A stretch of DNA of 27,311 bases from Erysipelotrichaceae bacterium (lineage in GTDB: Bacteria; Bacillota_I; Bacilli_A; Erysipelotrichales; Erysipelotrichaceae), in the NCBI GenBank assembly GCA_900759455.1, contig CAAEVI010000172.1:1-27311 (forward strand), written 5' to 3'. The notes under the pieces were generated by a model. That model did not search any database. It saw only the letters and a program-made list of their open reading frames with translations, and had not been told where the DNA came from. The translations under genes were made by a program, and so were the position numbers. The stretch's first letter is position 1. Each line of letters begins with the position of its first letter. This document shows positions 16,882 through 23,566 of the stretch, one piece after another.

Positions 16882-17565
16882 TCAGCCATAGCATCGGCAT
16901 AGAACATATTTGGAACAAGCCTGTGCCCGGCGGTTTTGAACACAGACTGCCTTGGCAGCAAGCCAAGGCAGATATTCATCATATTTCACTTCCAAAATCA
17001 CATGATCATCAGGAATTGAAGTGAAGCAGGTATTTGCATCTAAAAAGGCATACGGTTGCTTTGTGCGAAGCCTGCGGTCCACTGTGATCCTGACATTCCC
17101 ATAAGGACAGACAAAAGCTTCTCTGTCATAGCTGACAACTGTCTTCGACTGCAGTCGTCCGCCCTGCAGTTTTCTATAAAATTCCGCTAATAAAGGATCT
17201 TTGCTGTTTGACAGAAAACGGTAATCTCCTGCCATCAGCATTTTAACCTGTTCGGCGCTGATCATTTTTTTCTGTTTGCAGCAAAGATTGTTTTTCTTCA
17301 TCTTTTTCTCCAAAAATACAGCTGACAGATCTTGATTGTAATAACGGATCCTGAATTTTTCACGTTCATTGATGCCGTTTATTTTTTCCTGCAGTGCCTG
17401 ATCATCAATCGTATCGAAATACAGCGAGTTTACAGTGTAAATTCCGTTTTCATCCGCATGATGATCGTTTCGAAACAATGCCTTCAGCCTGTTCGACAGG
17501 ACAATCCCCTCCAAAAAAGTGATTTTATACTTATCCTCATGACGATATTTCAAATGATCAGTCAT
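16882..17565 (-). CDS. VTC-domain polyphosphate polymerase-like protein
   Basis: This is a 227-residue soluble protein with the tunnel-fold motifs of the VTC family. These are LKYRHEDKYKI (5-15), VNSLYFDT (45-52), EKFRIRYY (69-76), VFLEKKMKK (83-91), VSYDREAF (144-151), VRITVDRRLRT (158-168) and VILEVKYDEYLPWL (189-202). The basic residues would line the phosphate tunnel, and the Glu in LEVKY is the likely metal ligand. Eukaryotic Vtc4 makes polyphosphate from ATP with this fold; the activity of bacterial members is mostly untested. The ATG at 17565 overlaps the preceding lipoprotein stop by 8 nt and lacks a good ribosome binding site, so coupling is likely. The open frame upstream of it is the shadow of the Asp-rich tail. 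Confidence 0.86.
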   Translation of the reverse strand: MTDHLKYRHEDKYKITFLEGIVLSNRLKALFRNDHHADENGIYTVNSLYFDTIDDQALQEKINGINEREKFRIRYYNQDLSAVFLEKKMKKNNLCCKQKKMISAEQVKMLMAGDYRFLSNSKDPLLAEFYRKLQGGRLQSKTVVSYDREAFVCPYGNVRITVDRRLRTKQPYAFLDANTCFTSIPDDHVILEVKYDEYLPWLAAKAVCVQNRRAQACSKYVLCRCYG

Positions 17566-18547
17566 AATCTGTGTTGCCGTCGTCTTTATCATCGTCCTGA
17601 TCATCATCGTCATCATGATCATCATCGTAATCTGTTTTGTTATTATCATCAGAATCGTCAAAACCGTAGTTGCTGTTTTGATCGTTGTAGTTTGATTCGG
17701 CCTTATTTACACTGCCGTAACCGCTGTCCTTATCATCGGTGACCTTGCTGCTTCCATAATTGGTATCATTGTAATCACTTCGATTGCCGGATGAACCGCT
17801 GTTTGACGAAGATGCTGTCCCTGTACCTGAATTATCCGCTTTCTTCACTTCTTCTTTATCATGTTCTGCACGGATCACTTTGCCGCTTACCGCATCAATA
17901 TCGTATTCATATTCATATCCGTTCGCCTTGAACTCCAGCTCGAATACAGCTTTTCCGTCATCATGATCAAATTCTTTGTCTTCGAATACCGCATCGGATG
18001 CCTTCACATTTGCCTGTGCCAGTGCAATTTCCTTTGCCTTGGCCAGTGAAATATAGGGAGACGGTTTTCCGTCTTTTGCATAATCCGGATCATGATCATC
18101 TTCATCTACCGTCAGTATTTTATTGGTCAGAGATAAACGATCTATCACTTTCCGCGTGCTGCCGCTTATATTTTCCAAAAAATCATCTTCCGGGATCAAT
18201 GATCCCGCTGCTAGCTGAAGAACGATATTCTTCTGATTTCCATCCACTGTATCAGAAAAATAACCGGCTTCATTGATTTTCCGGATCAAATCATCCAGAA
18301 CGGTTTCACAGTCCTTTCCTTCATATCCCAGATAACCTTCCACGATTTCTTTGCCGTCATCATTTACGCCTTGAACACTCGTAACGTTCCCTTGACTGTC
18401 GTAATTGATTTCAATTTCCGGATTTACGCTCAGGATCAGTGTTCCGCTTTCCTTATTGCCTATCTGCCCGGTGCAGCCGCCCAGCAGTGCTGCCGATATC
18501 AGTAATACAGCTGCTGAAAATAACGCATGTTTCTTCATTCTTTTCAT
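17558..18547 (-). CDS. RsgI-middle-domain-like and PepSY lipoprotein with acidic tail
   Basis: This is a 329-residue lipoprotein; the lipobox LLGGC puts the lipid on Cys25. A segment resembling the extracytoplasmic RsgI middle domain follows (about 36-100), beginning LILSVNPEIEINYD and continuing VTSVQGVNDDGKEIV. After a linker there is one PepSY unit (about 164-232: PYISLAKAKEIALAQANV...FELEFKANGYEYEYDID). The last 90 residues are low complexity, first Ser/Gly/Asn-rich, then strongly Asp-rich, with runs such as DDDHDDDDDQDDD. No anti-sigma or transmembrane domain precedes the RsgI-like part. The ATG at 18547 has GGAG 7 nt upstream. It leads the VTC-DUF4956-CotH operon. An envelope sensor or metal/cation-binding scaffold is possible; function is unknown. 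Confidence 0.8.
   Translation of the reverse strand: MKRMKKHALFSAAVLLISAALLGGCTGQIGNKESGTLILSVNPEIEINYDSQGNVTSVQGVNDDGKEIVEGYLGYEGKDCETVLDDLIRKINEAGYFSDTVDGNQKNIVLQLAAGSLIPEDDFLENISGSTRKVIDRLSLTNKILTVDEDDHDPDYAKDGKPSPYISLAKAKEIALAQANVKASDAVFEDKEFDHDDGKAVFELEFKANGYEYEYDIDAVSGKVIRAEHDKEEVKKADNSGTGTASSSNSGSSGNRSDYNDTNYGSSKVTDDKDSGYGSVNKAESNYNDQNSNYGFDDSDDNNKTDYDDDHDDDDDQDDDKDDGNTDYD
17576..17672. repeat. GAT/CAT-rich low-complexity tract coding the acidic tail
   Basis: Imperfect triplet runs (ATCATC, GTCATC and GATCATCATC) encode the Asp-rich end of the lipoprotein on the minus strand. Such tracts can change length by slippage. Because the VTC start codon overlaps its 3' end, a frame change here would also disturb coupling. 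Confidence 0.6.
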
Positions 18548-18726
18548 AAAACATCTCCTTTTATACTATCTTTCTTTTGTCGTAAACTGCGGTAGGATCA
18601 CTCTGTTTGCCGCGCATGAGCCATAAATGGCCGACATGTCGTCTTTATGTTTCTCTCCTCCTTTGTTCTTTAAACAAAAACAGAGCAGACTCTGCCGTTT
18701 CCTAATCGACGGCCTCGCCTTTTTGT
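18548..18726 (-). promoter_or_regulatory. Structured 5' leader of the lipoprotein-VTC-DUF4956-CotH operon, class unassigned
   Basis: About 180 nt separate the predicted transcription start from the first ATG. In RNA order there is a hairpin GCCGT/ACGGC (18712-18693 region), then a 5-bp hairpin CAGAG/CTCTG followed by a T-rich run (GTTTTTGTTT), an AAAGGAGGAGAG segment, a CATAAA/TTTATG stem and a GCCAT/ATGGC repeat near 18620-18631. A 23-codon open frame (ATG 18637 to TAG 18566) lies in its 3' half, but AGGAGG is 19 nt from its ATG. I cannot match the leader to a known riboswitch with confidence. The rest of the gap, 18739-18838, holds the TTAAC repeats. Confidence 0.45.
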
Positions 18727-18732
18727 GATTTC

Positions 18733-18738
18733 ATTATA
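18733..18738 (-). promoter_or_regulatory. -10 element of the lipoprotein-VTC-DUF4956-CotH operon
   Basis: A perfect TATAAT on the minus strand, but the -35 position holds TGTTCA or ATGTTC, a poor match. A good -10 without a -35, next to phased repeats, is typical of an activator-dependent promoter. Confidence 0.7.
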
Positions 18739-18770
18739 CTGGAAAATTTTTTTATGAACATCAAGGGCAT

Positions 18771-18807
18771 GTTAATACAGTGTTAACAATCGTTAAGAAA
18801 TCGTTAA
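18771..18807 (-). promoter_or_regulatory. Four phased TTAAC direct repeats, PhoP/OmpR-type box array
   Basis: On the minus strand TTAAC occurs four times, at 18807, 18796, 18786 and 18775 (first base), spaced 11, 10 and 11 nt; the forms are TTAACG, TTAACG, TTAACA and TTAACA. One helical turn between direct repeats is how OmpR-family regulators bind as head-to-tail dimers, and TTAACA matches the B. subtilis PhoP repeat consensus. The array ends about 10 nt before the -35 position. Which regulator binds is inference. Confidence 0.65.
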
Positions 18808-18838
18808 ATTTCATCATTTGTTTACATATCTTTAAGAT

Positions 18839-18870
18839 AAAAAAAGAGAACACCAATGTGCTCTCCTTTT
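18839..18870 (-). terminator. Terminator of pgk-tpiA
   Basis: GAGAACAC (18846-18853) and GTGCTCTC (18858-18865) form an 8-bp stem with one mismatch around a CAAT loop, followed on the minus strand by a run of seven T. It ends the glycolytic operon 20 nt after the tpiA stop. Confidence 0.85.
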
Positions 18871-18891
18871 TCGTCATTTATGAATAAAGAC

Positions 18892-19638
18892 TTATTTTGT
18901 TTTTTCGATGATTTCGATGAAGCTGTCTGCTTTCAGACTTGCACCACCGATCAAAGCACCGTCGATATCCGGCTGTGCCATATATTCAACGATGTTTCCA
19001 GGTTTTACAGATCCTCCATACTGAATACGTACTTTTTCAGCAGCTTCTTCTCCGTACATTACTTTGATCTGATCACGAACGATACGGCAGCAGTTTTCAG
19101 CGATTTCAACAGATGCGCTCTTACCTGTACCGATTGCCCAGATTGGTTCGTAAGCGATGACCATGTCACCTACGCATTTGGCACACATGTCTGCCAAAGA
19201 ACCTGTCAGCTGATCACGGATCACTTTTTCAGATTCACCGGCATCATACTGAGCTTCTGTTTCACCGATGCACAGAATCGGTGTGATTCCTGCTTCGATC
19301 AGACGTTTTGCTTTTTTGTTTACAGTTTCATCTGTGTCACCGAACATTGTACGACGTTCAGAATGACCGATGATGCAGTGTGTTACGCCAACTTCCTGCA
19401 GCATTGGAACAGATACTTCACCAGTGAAAGCTCCGTTGTCCTCAAAATGGCAGTTTTCAGCAGCAATAACCAGATTTTTTGCGGCAGCAACTGCAGTAGA
19501 CAGTGCAGTAAACGGTGCTCCGATACCGAAAGTAGCGTTTTCGCTTGCTGCAGAAGCATCTACAGCGTCGATGAATTCTTTAGTTTCCTTCATCGTTTTA
19601 TTCATTTTCCAGTTTCCGACAATAATTGGTTTTCTCAT
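18892..19638 (-). CDS. tpiA: Triosephosphate isomerase
   Basis: This enzyme interconverts dihydroxyacetone phosphate and glyceraldehyde-3-phosphate in glycolysis. It is a 248-residue TIM barrel of normal length. Active-site residues are visible: Asn9 and Lys11 in VGNWKMN, His92 in IIGHSERR, Glu164 in AYEPIWAIGTGK, and the phosphate loops YGGSVKPGN and GALIGGASLK. AGGAG lies close before the ATG. It begins 21 nt after the pgk stop and shares its transcript. Nothing about it is unusual. Confidence 0.98.
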   Translation of the reverse strand: MRKPIIVGNWKMNKTMKETKEFIDAVDASAASENATFGIGAPFTALSTAVAAAKNLVIAAENCHFEDNGAFTGEVSVPMLQEVGVTHCIIGHSERRTMFGDTDETVNKKAKRLIEAGITPILCIGETEAQYDAGESEKVIRDQLTGSLADMCAKCVGDMVIAYEPIWAIGTGKSASVEIAENCCRIVRDQIKVMYGEEAAEKVRIQYGGSVKPGNIVEYMAQPDIDGALIGGASLKADSFIEIIEKTK

Positions 19639-19659
19639 GATCGTTCTCCTCTTTATTTC

Positions 19660-20838
19660 TTACTTTTCACTGATTACAGCGATACCTGGCAGTTCTTTAC
19701 CTTCCATGTATTCCAAAGAAGCTCCTCCGCCAGTAGAGATATGAGAGAATTTCTCTTTGAATCCAAGCTGGATTGCTGCAGCTGCAGAATCACCGCCGCC
19801 GATAACAGTAGTTGCTCCAGGCAGTTCAGAAATTGCAGTACATACAGCCAGAGTACCTTTTGCGAATGGTTCCATTTCGAATACACCCATTGGACCGTTC
19901 CATACAACTGTCTTAGCACCTTCCAGTGTCTTCTTGAACAGTTCAACAGTCTTAGGACCGATATCGAGACCCATCCATCCTTCCGGAATGTCTTTTTCAC
20001 AGATCTGTGTATTTGCATCAACAGCAAATTTATCTGCGATGATATTGTCGACAGGCAGTACCAGTTTGTCACCGGCTTTTTCCATATATTCTTTTGCCAG
20101 TTCGATCTTGTCTTCTTCAAGCAGAGAATCTCCGACTTTCTTTCCTTTTGCAGCCATGAATGTATAAGCCATACCGCCGCCGACGATAACTTTGTCTGCT
20201 TTCTTCAGCAGGTTATCTACAACTGCGATCTTGTCTGATACTTTTGCACCACCGATGATGGCGATGAACGGACGCTCAGGTGTATCTACAGCTTTACCCA
20301 GCATTGTAACTTCTTTTTCTACCAGGAAGCCCAGACCGTTTTCTTTGATGATGCTTGGGATGCCCGCTGTAGAAGCATGTGCACGGTGAACAGAACCGAA
20401 TGCATCTTCAACGAATACTTCACCAAGACTTGCCCAGTACTGTGCCAGTTCCGGATCGTTTTTGCTCTCGCCTTTTTCATAACGAGTATTCTGCATCAAC
20501 ACGATTTCGCCGTCTTTCAGATCAGCAACCATGTTTTCCAGTTCTTCTCCTCTTGTTACAGGGCAGAAGCTAACTTTTGTATCAACGAGTTCAGCCAGAC
20601 GCTCTGCTACACAACGCAGATCGTTTTTAGCCTTATCCTCTTCTGTCTTTACTTTTCCCAGATGAGACATCAGGATAATTTTTGCATTGTTTTCGATTAA
20701 GTATTTGATTGTTGGTAATGCCTGGATGATACGGTTGTCATTTGTGATTTTGCCGTCTTTGCGAGGTACGTTGAAATCACAGCGAACGATTACCTTTTTT
20801 CCAGCAACATCAAGGTCTTTTACAGTTCTCTTTGCCAT
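19660..20838 (-). CDS. pgk: Phosphoglycerate kinase
   Basis: Pgk transfers phosphate from 1,3-bisphosphoglycerate to ADP in glycolysis. It has 392 residues, the usual monomeric length. Motifs are VIVRCDFNVP near the N-terminus, LMSHLGKVK, the substrate loop DAFGSVHRAHAST, GGAKVSDKI, VWNGPMGVFE and the nucleotide-binding GGGDSAAA. The ATG at 20838 is chosen over upstream in-frame starts because GGAGG lies 9 nt before it and MAKRTVKDLDV is the family N-terminus. It is followed by tpiA; a gapA gene, often adjacent, is not in this window. Confidence 0.98.
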   Translation of the reverse strand: MAKRTVKDLDVAGKKVIVRCDFNVPRKDGKITNDNRIIQALPTIKYLIENNAKIILMSHLGKVKTEEDKAKNDLRCVAERLAELVDTKVSFCPVTRGEELENMVADLKDGEIVLMQNTRYEKGESKNDPELAQYWASLGEVFVEDAFGSVHRAHASTAGIPSIIKENGLGFLVEKEVTMLGKAVDTPERPFIAIIGGAKVSDKIAVVDNLLKKADKVIVGGGMAYTFMAAKGKKVGDSLLEEDKIELAKEYMEKAGDKLVLPVDNIIADKFAVDANTQICEKDIPEGWMGLDIGPKTVELFKKTLEGAKTVVWNGPMGVFEMEPFAKGTLAVCTAISELPGATTVIGGGDSAAAAIQLGFKEKFSHISTGGGASLEYMEGKELPGIAVISEK

Positions 20839-20869
20839 AGTCAAATTCCTCCTTATCATGACTGAACTT

Positions 20870-20878
20870 ATTATAGCA
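20870..20878 (-). promoter_or_regulatory. pgk: pgk-tpiA promoter (extended -10)
   Basis: On the minus strand TGCTATAAT is an extended -10 element 32 nt before the pgk start. The -35 position (TTTTAA) is weak, which the TG extension can offset. The rest of the gap up to the acetyltransferase promoter shows nothing I can name. Confidence 0.65.
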
Positions 20879-21059
20879 CTGAACATTTTTAATTAAAAGC
20901 CTTTTCCCATCGTATCTGCTCACTTTTTCACAAACAGGTTTCCATGCAAAACAATCGATTCCTATCGTCTTATTTTCACATTGCGCTTTCTTATTTCGGC
21001 ACTTTGCAATTACTTGAACAGACTGAGAAAAGGGAATGTCCGGGACCTGTTTCATCGTG

Positions 21060-21065
21060 TATAAT
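21060..21065 (+). promoter_or_regulatory. Candidate -10 of the GNAT gene
   Basis: A perfect TATAAT lies 35 nt before the start codon; the -35 position (TGTCCG) is poor. Confidence 0.45.
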
Positions 21066-21099
21066 TAGAATATATTCAAAGAAAAAACGAGGTGTTTAG

Positions 21100-21600
21100 A
21101 TGGAAATCGATAAGTTTTCGAAAAGTTGGAAGGTTCGCTTTCTCAATACAGATGATGTGGATGCTGTCGTTTCGCTTTGCAGCCGGAATCAGCTTTACTA
21201 TCAATATTGCCCGCCTTTTGTCAGCCGCGAGCTCATTTTAGAGGAGATGAACGCTCTTCCTGAAAATACAAGCAGAAAAGACAAGTACTACTGCGGTTTT
21301 TTTGATCATGGCGAGCTGATTGCCGTCATGGATCTGATCTCTCATTACCCTGACCATGAAAGTGTTTTTATCGGTTTTTTTATGATGAACGTGGAAAAGC
21401 AGAAAAAAGGGATCGCTACGCAGATCATAACCGAGCTTTGTGAATATCTTCATGAGGAAAATTATAAATATGTACAGCTTGCCTGGGTCAAGGGAAATCC
21501 TCAGGCAGAACATTTTTGGACAAAAAACAAATTTCAGGCCATCAGGGAAACCAAGGCAAATACAAATGATATCGTATTGCTGGCGCAGCGAAACCTTTAA
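21100..21600 (+). CDS. GNAT-family N-acetyltransferase
   Basis: This is a 166-residue single-domain acetyltransferase. The N-terminal WKVRFLNTDDVDAVVSLC is a typical first strand and helix. SVFIGFFMMNVEKQKKGIATQIITELCEYL (about 87-116) contains motif A, with the acetyl-CoA pyrophosphate loop QKKGIA. WVKGNPQAEHFWTKNKFQAI forms the C-terminal strand and helix seen in Eis/RimI-like enzymes. The substrate, small molecule or protein, cannot be read. It is a single gene with its own -10 and a terminator, between two minus-strand operons. Confidence 0.85.
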   Translation: MEIDKFSKSWKVRFLNTDDVDAVVSLCSRNQLYYQYCPPFVSRELILEEMNALPENTSRKDKYYCGFFDHGELIAVMDLISHYPDHESVFIGFFMMNVEKQKKGIATQIITELCEYLHEENYKYVQLAWVKGNPQAEHFWTKNKFQAIRETKANTNDIVLLAQRNL

Positions 21601-21604
21601 AAAA

Positions 21605-21630
21605 GCGACAGTCTGATGACTGTCGTTTAT
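21605..21630. terminator. Bidirectional terminator between the GNAT and rlmH genes
   Basis: CGACAGTC (21606-21613) and GACTGTCG (21618-21625) enclose TGAT. TTTATTT follows on plus and CTTTTTT on minus, so it serves both converging genes. Confidence 0.8.
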
Positions 21631-22103
21631 TTGTGATAAGGACGATTATGATTGATCATATAGGCACGATAAATCTGTTCAAGCACCAGTACCCTGGTCA
21701 TCTGATGCGTAAAGGTAAGATTGCTGAGTTTCCAGCGCAGATTGCTGCGGCTGACAATCTCTTTGCTTGGTCCCAGTGAACCGGCAATGACAAATACAAG
21801 CGAGCTGTTTCCCTGCGTCTGCAGCTGATCCATTTTTTTTGCAAAGCCGGGACTGTCATACATTTTTCCCCACAGATCGAGCAGGATGACATAATCTCCA
21901 TCCCTGACCTGTGACAGCAGTCTTTTTCCTTCCTTTTCTTTGACTTGTTCATTTTCTGCATCACTGTTGGTCTGCGGTGCATGCTCATCATTCACTTCAA
22001 TGATTTCCAGTTTCGTAAACGGGGACAATCGCTTGCGATACTCATCGATCATGGCAAGCATCGCTTTTTCTTTGATTTTCCCCACAGCAAGTATCTTTAT
22101 CAT
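21627..22103 (-). CDS. rlmH: 23S rRNA (pseudouridine1915-N3)-methyltransferase RlmH
   Basis: RlmH methylates pseudouridine 1915 in helix 69 of 23S rRNA on assembled ribosomes. It is a small SPOUT protein of 158 residues, normal size. Visible features are MIKILAVGKIKEKAM at the start, DYVILLDLWGK, the knot region FVIAGSLGPS with the SAM-binding turn, and the conserved end LVLEQIYRAYMINHNRPYHK. It starts 3 nt after the glyA stop and is coupled to it. In many Firmicutes rlmH lies elsewhere, so the glyA link may be lineage-specific. Confidence 0.96.
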   Translation of the reverse strand: MIKILAVGKIKEKAMLAMIDEYRKRLSPFTKLEIIEVNDEHAPQTNSDAENEQVKEKEGKRLLSQVRDGDYVILLDLWGKMYDSPGFAKKMDQLQTQGNSSLVFVIAGSLGPSKEIVSRSNLRWKLSNLTFTHQMTRVLVLEQIYRAYMINHNRPYHK

Positions 22104-22106
22104 AGG

Positions 22107-23333
22107 CTAATCATGACGGATGGGAAACTGCGAAGTCAGTGCAAGCACTTCCTCGCGAAGCGCTTTGATCGCTTCGCTTCCGGCTTCCATCTTTAACGCC
22201 CGTACGATCCATTCACCAATCTGTTCAAACTCTTTTTCCTTAAAACCGCGGCTAGTCATCGCCGCACTTCCCAAACGAATGCCGCTTGTAATAAACGGTT
22301 TTTCCTGATCGAAAGGAATGGTGTTTTTATTGCAGGTGATACCGGCTTCATCCAGCAGGGCCTCCGCTTTTTTCCCGCTGATACCGACACTTGCCTTAAC
22401 ATCCACTAATAGAAGATGATTATCGCTTCCGCCGCTTACGATACGATAGCCGTGTTTTTGCAGCGTATCAGCCAATACCTGACAGTTCTTCACAATTTGC
22501 TTAGCGTAATCCACAAAAGAAGGCTGCATTGCTTCATACAGACAGACTGCCTTGGCCGCAATAATATGCATCAACGGTCCTCCCTGCATGCCCGGAAATA
22601 CAACTTTGTCCAACTGTGCCGCATATTCTTTTTTGCACAGGATCAGTCCTCCGCGCGGACCGCGCAGTGTCTTATGCGTTGTCGTGGTCACAAAATCCGC
22701 ATACGGGACCGGACTTGGATGTACGCCGGCTGCCACCAGACCGGCAATATGCGCCATGTCGACCATCAGCAACGCTCCCACTTCATCGGCAATGGCACGA
22801 AAACGCGCAAAATCAATGACGCGCGGATAAGCGCTGGCACCGGCAACGATCAGTTTCGGTTTCTCTTTTCTGGCAATTTCCAGGACCTGATCATAATCAA
22901 TCTGTTCTGTTTGCGAATCGACACCGTAATCCACAAAACGATACAATGTACCGCTGAAGTTTAACGGATGGCCGTGTGTCAAATGTCCTCCCGCGCTCAG
23001 ATTCATGCCGAGCACTGTATCACCGGGATTTAAAACCGTCATGTATACGGCCATGTTTGCCTGTGATCCGCTGTGCGGCTGCACATTGACATGTTCCGCC
23101 TGAAACAGCTGTTTTGCGCGTTCCCTGGCCAGCTCTTCAATCTCATCCACACAAAAACATCCGCCATAATAACGTTTGTTCGGATAGCCTTCCGCATATT
23201 TATTTGTAAGAATGCTGCCGGCCGCTTCAAGCACATCATTCGATACATAATTTTCCGAAGCAATCAACTCAATGTTATGCAGCTGACGCTGTGCTTCTTT
23301 TTCGATCATTTTCTGTATCTGTAAATCTTTCAT
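22107..23333 (-). CDS. glyA: Serine hydroxymethyltransferase
   Basis: GlyA converts serine and tetrahydrofolate to glycine and methylene-tetrahydrofolate, feeding one-carbon metabolism. It has 408 residues, the typical bacterial length. Motifs: NIELIASENYVS, TNKYAEGYPNKRYYGG, VQPHSGSQAN, and the PLP site VTTTTHKTLRGPRGG with Lys221 as the Schiff-base lysine. VFPGMQGGP follows. Translation starts at the ATG at 23333 with AAAGGA upstream. An extended -10 promoter precedes it and rlmH follows. Confidence 0.98.
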   Translation of the reverse strand: MKDLQIQKMIEKEAQRQLHNIELIASENYVSNDVLEAAGSILTNKYAEGYPNKRYYGGCFCVDEIEELARERAKQLFQAEHVNVQPHSGSQANMAVYMTVLNPGDTVLGMNLSAGGHLTHGHPLNFSGTLYRFVDYGVDSQTEQIDYDQVLEIARKEKPKLIVAGASAYPRVIDFARFRAIADEVGALLMVDMAHIAGLVAAGVHPSPVPYADFVTTTTHKTLRGPRGGLILCKKEYAAQLDKVVFPGMQGGPLMHIIAAKAVCLYEAMQPSFVDYAKQIVKNCQVLADTLQKHGYRIVSGGSDNHLLLVDVKASVGISGKKAEALLDEAGITCNKNTIPFDQEKPFITSGIRLGSAAMTSRGFKEKEFEQIGEWIVRALKMEAGSEAIKALREEVLALTSQFPIRHD

Positions 23334-23353
23334 GTTGTCACATCCTTTGTTAG

Positions 23354-23362
23354 ATTATAGCA
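23354..23362 (-). promoter_or_regulatory. glyA: glyA-rlmH promoter (extended -10)
   Basis: TGCTATAAT on the minus strand, about 20 nt before the glyA start, with no clear -35 (AAGAAA). The same extended-element arrangement is seen at pgk. Confidence 0.65.
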
Positions 23363-23506
23363 TGCTCGGGTTTTCCTTTCTTTAAAATTGCTTTCGTTTT
23401 TTATGTTTTTTCTTCATTTTTTTGATCTGTCTGTCTTGCTTATACAAAACCTCTTTTAATTTCTTCAAACAGTCAACAATTTATATATATTCGTCTTTTT
23501 TCACAT

Positions 23507-23531
23507 TTCTTTCGTTTATATGATGAAAGAA
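23507..23531. promoter_or_regulatory. Inverted repeat around the -10 of the ABC-sigma operon
   Basis: TTCTTTC (23507-23513) and GAAAGAA (23525-23531) are perfect 7-bp arms 11 nt apart, and the spacer contains TATGAT (23519-23524), a good -10. No convincing -35 is seen. The arrangement could be an operator for a dimeric repressor or a hairpin at the RNA 5' end. Confidence 0.45.
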
Positions 23532-23566
23532 GTCCAATACCCGAAAAAGAAAGGAGTGTCTGAACC

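Noticed and set aside
18566..18637. 23-codon gene in the leader of the lipoprotein operon
   Set aside because: The only AGGAGG is 19 nt before its ATG and the peptide has no recognisable feature; kept as part of the leader finding and not listed as a gene.
18580..18726. M-box (magnesium) riboswitch
   Set aside because: Only AGGCGAGGC and AAAGACG resemble it; the remaining conserved strands cannot be placed by eye.
18856..20238. Plus-strand open frame of 460 codons opposite tpiA and pgk
   Set aside because: Its product is Phe/Cys/Ser-rich with no known domain, it lacks a ribosome binding site, and the opposite strand encodes two certain glycolytic enzymes over the same bases.
23471..23496. 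ECF-type promoter (TCAAC ... CGTC) before the ABC-sigma operon
   Set aside because: The gap between the two parts is about 14 nt instead of the usual 16-17, and the bases are common in this AT-rich stretch.
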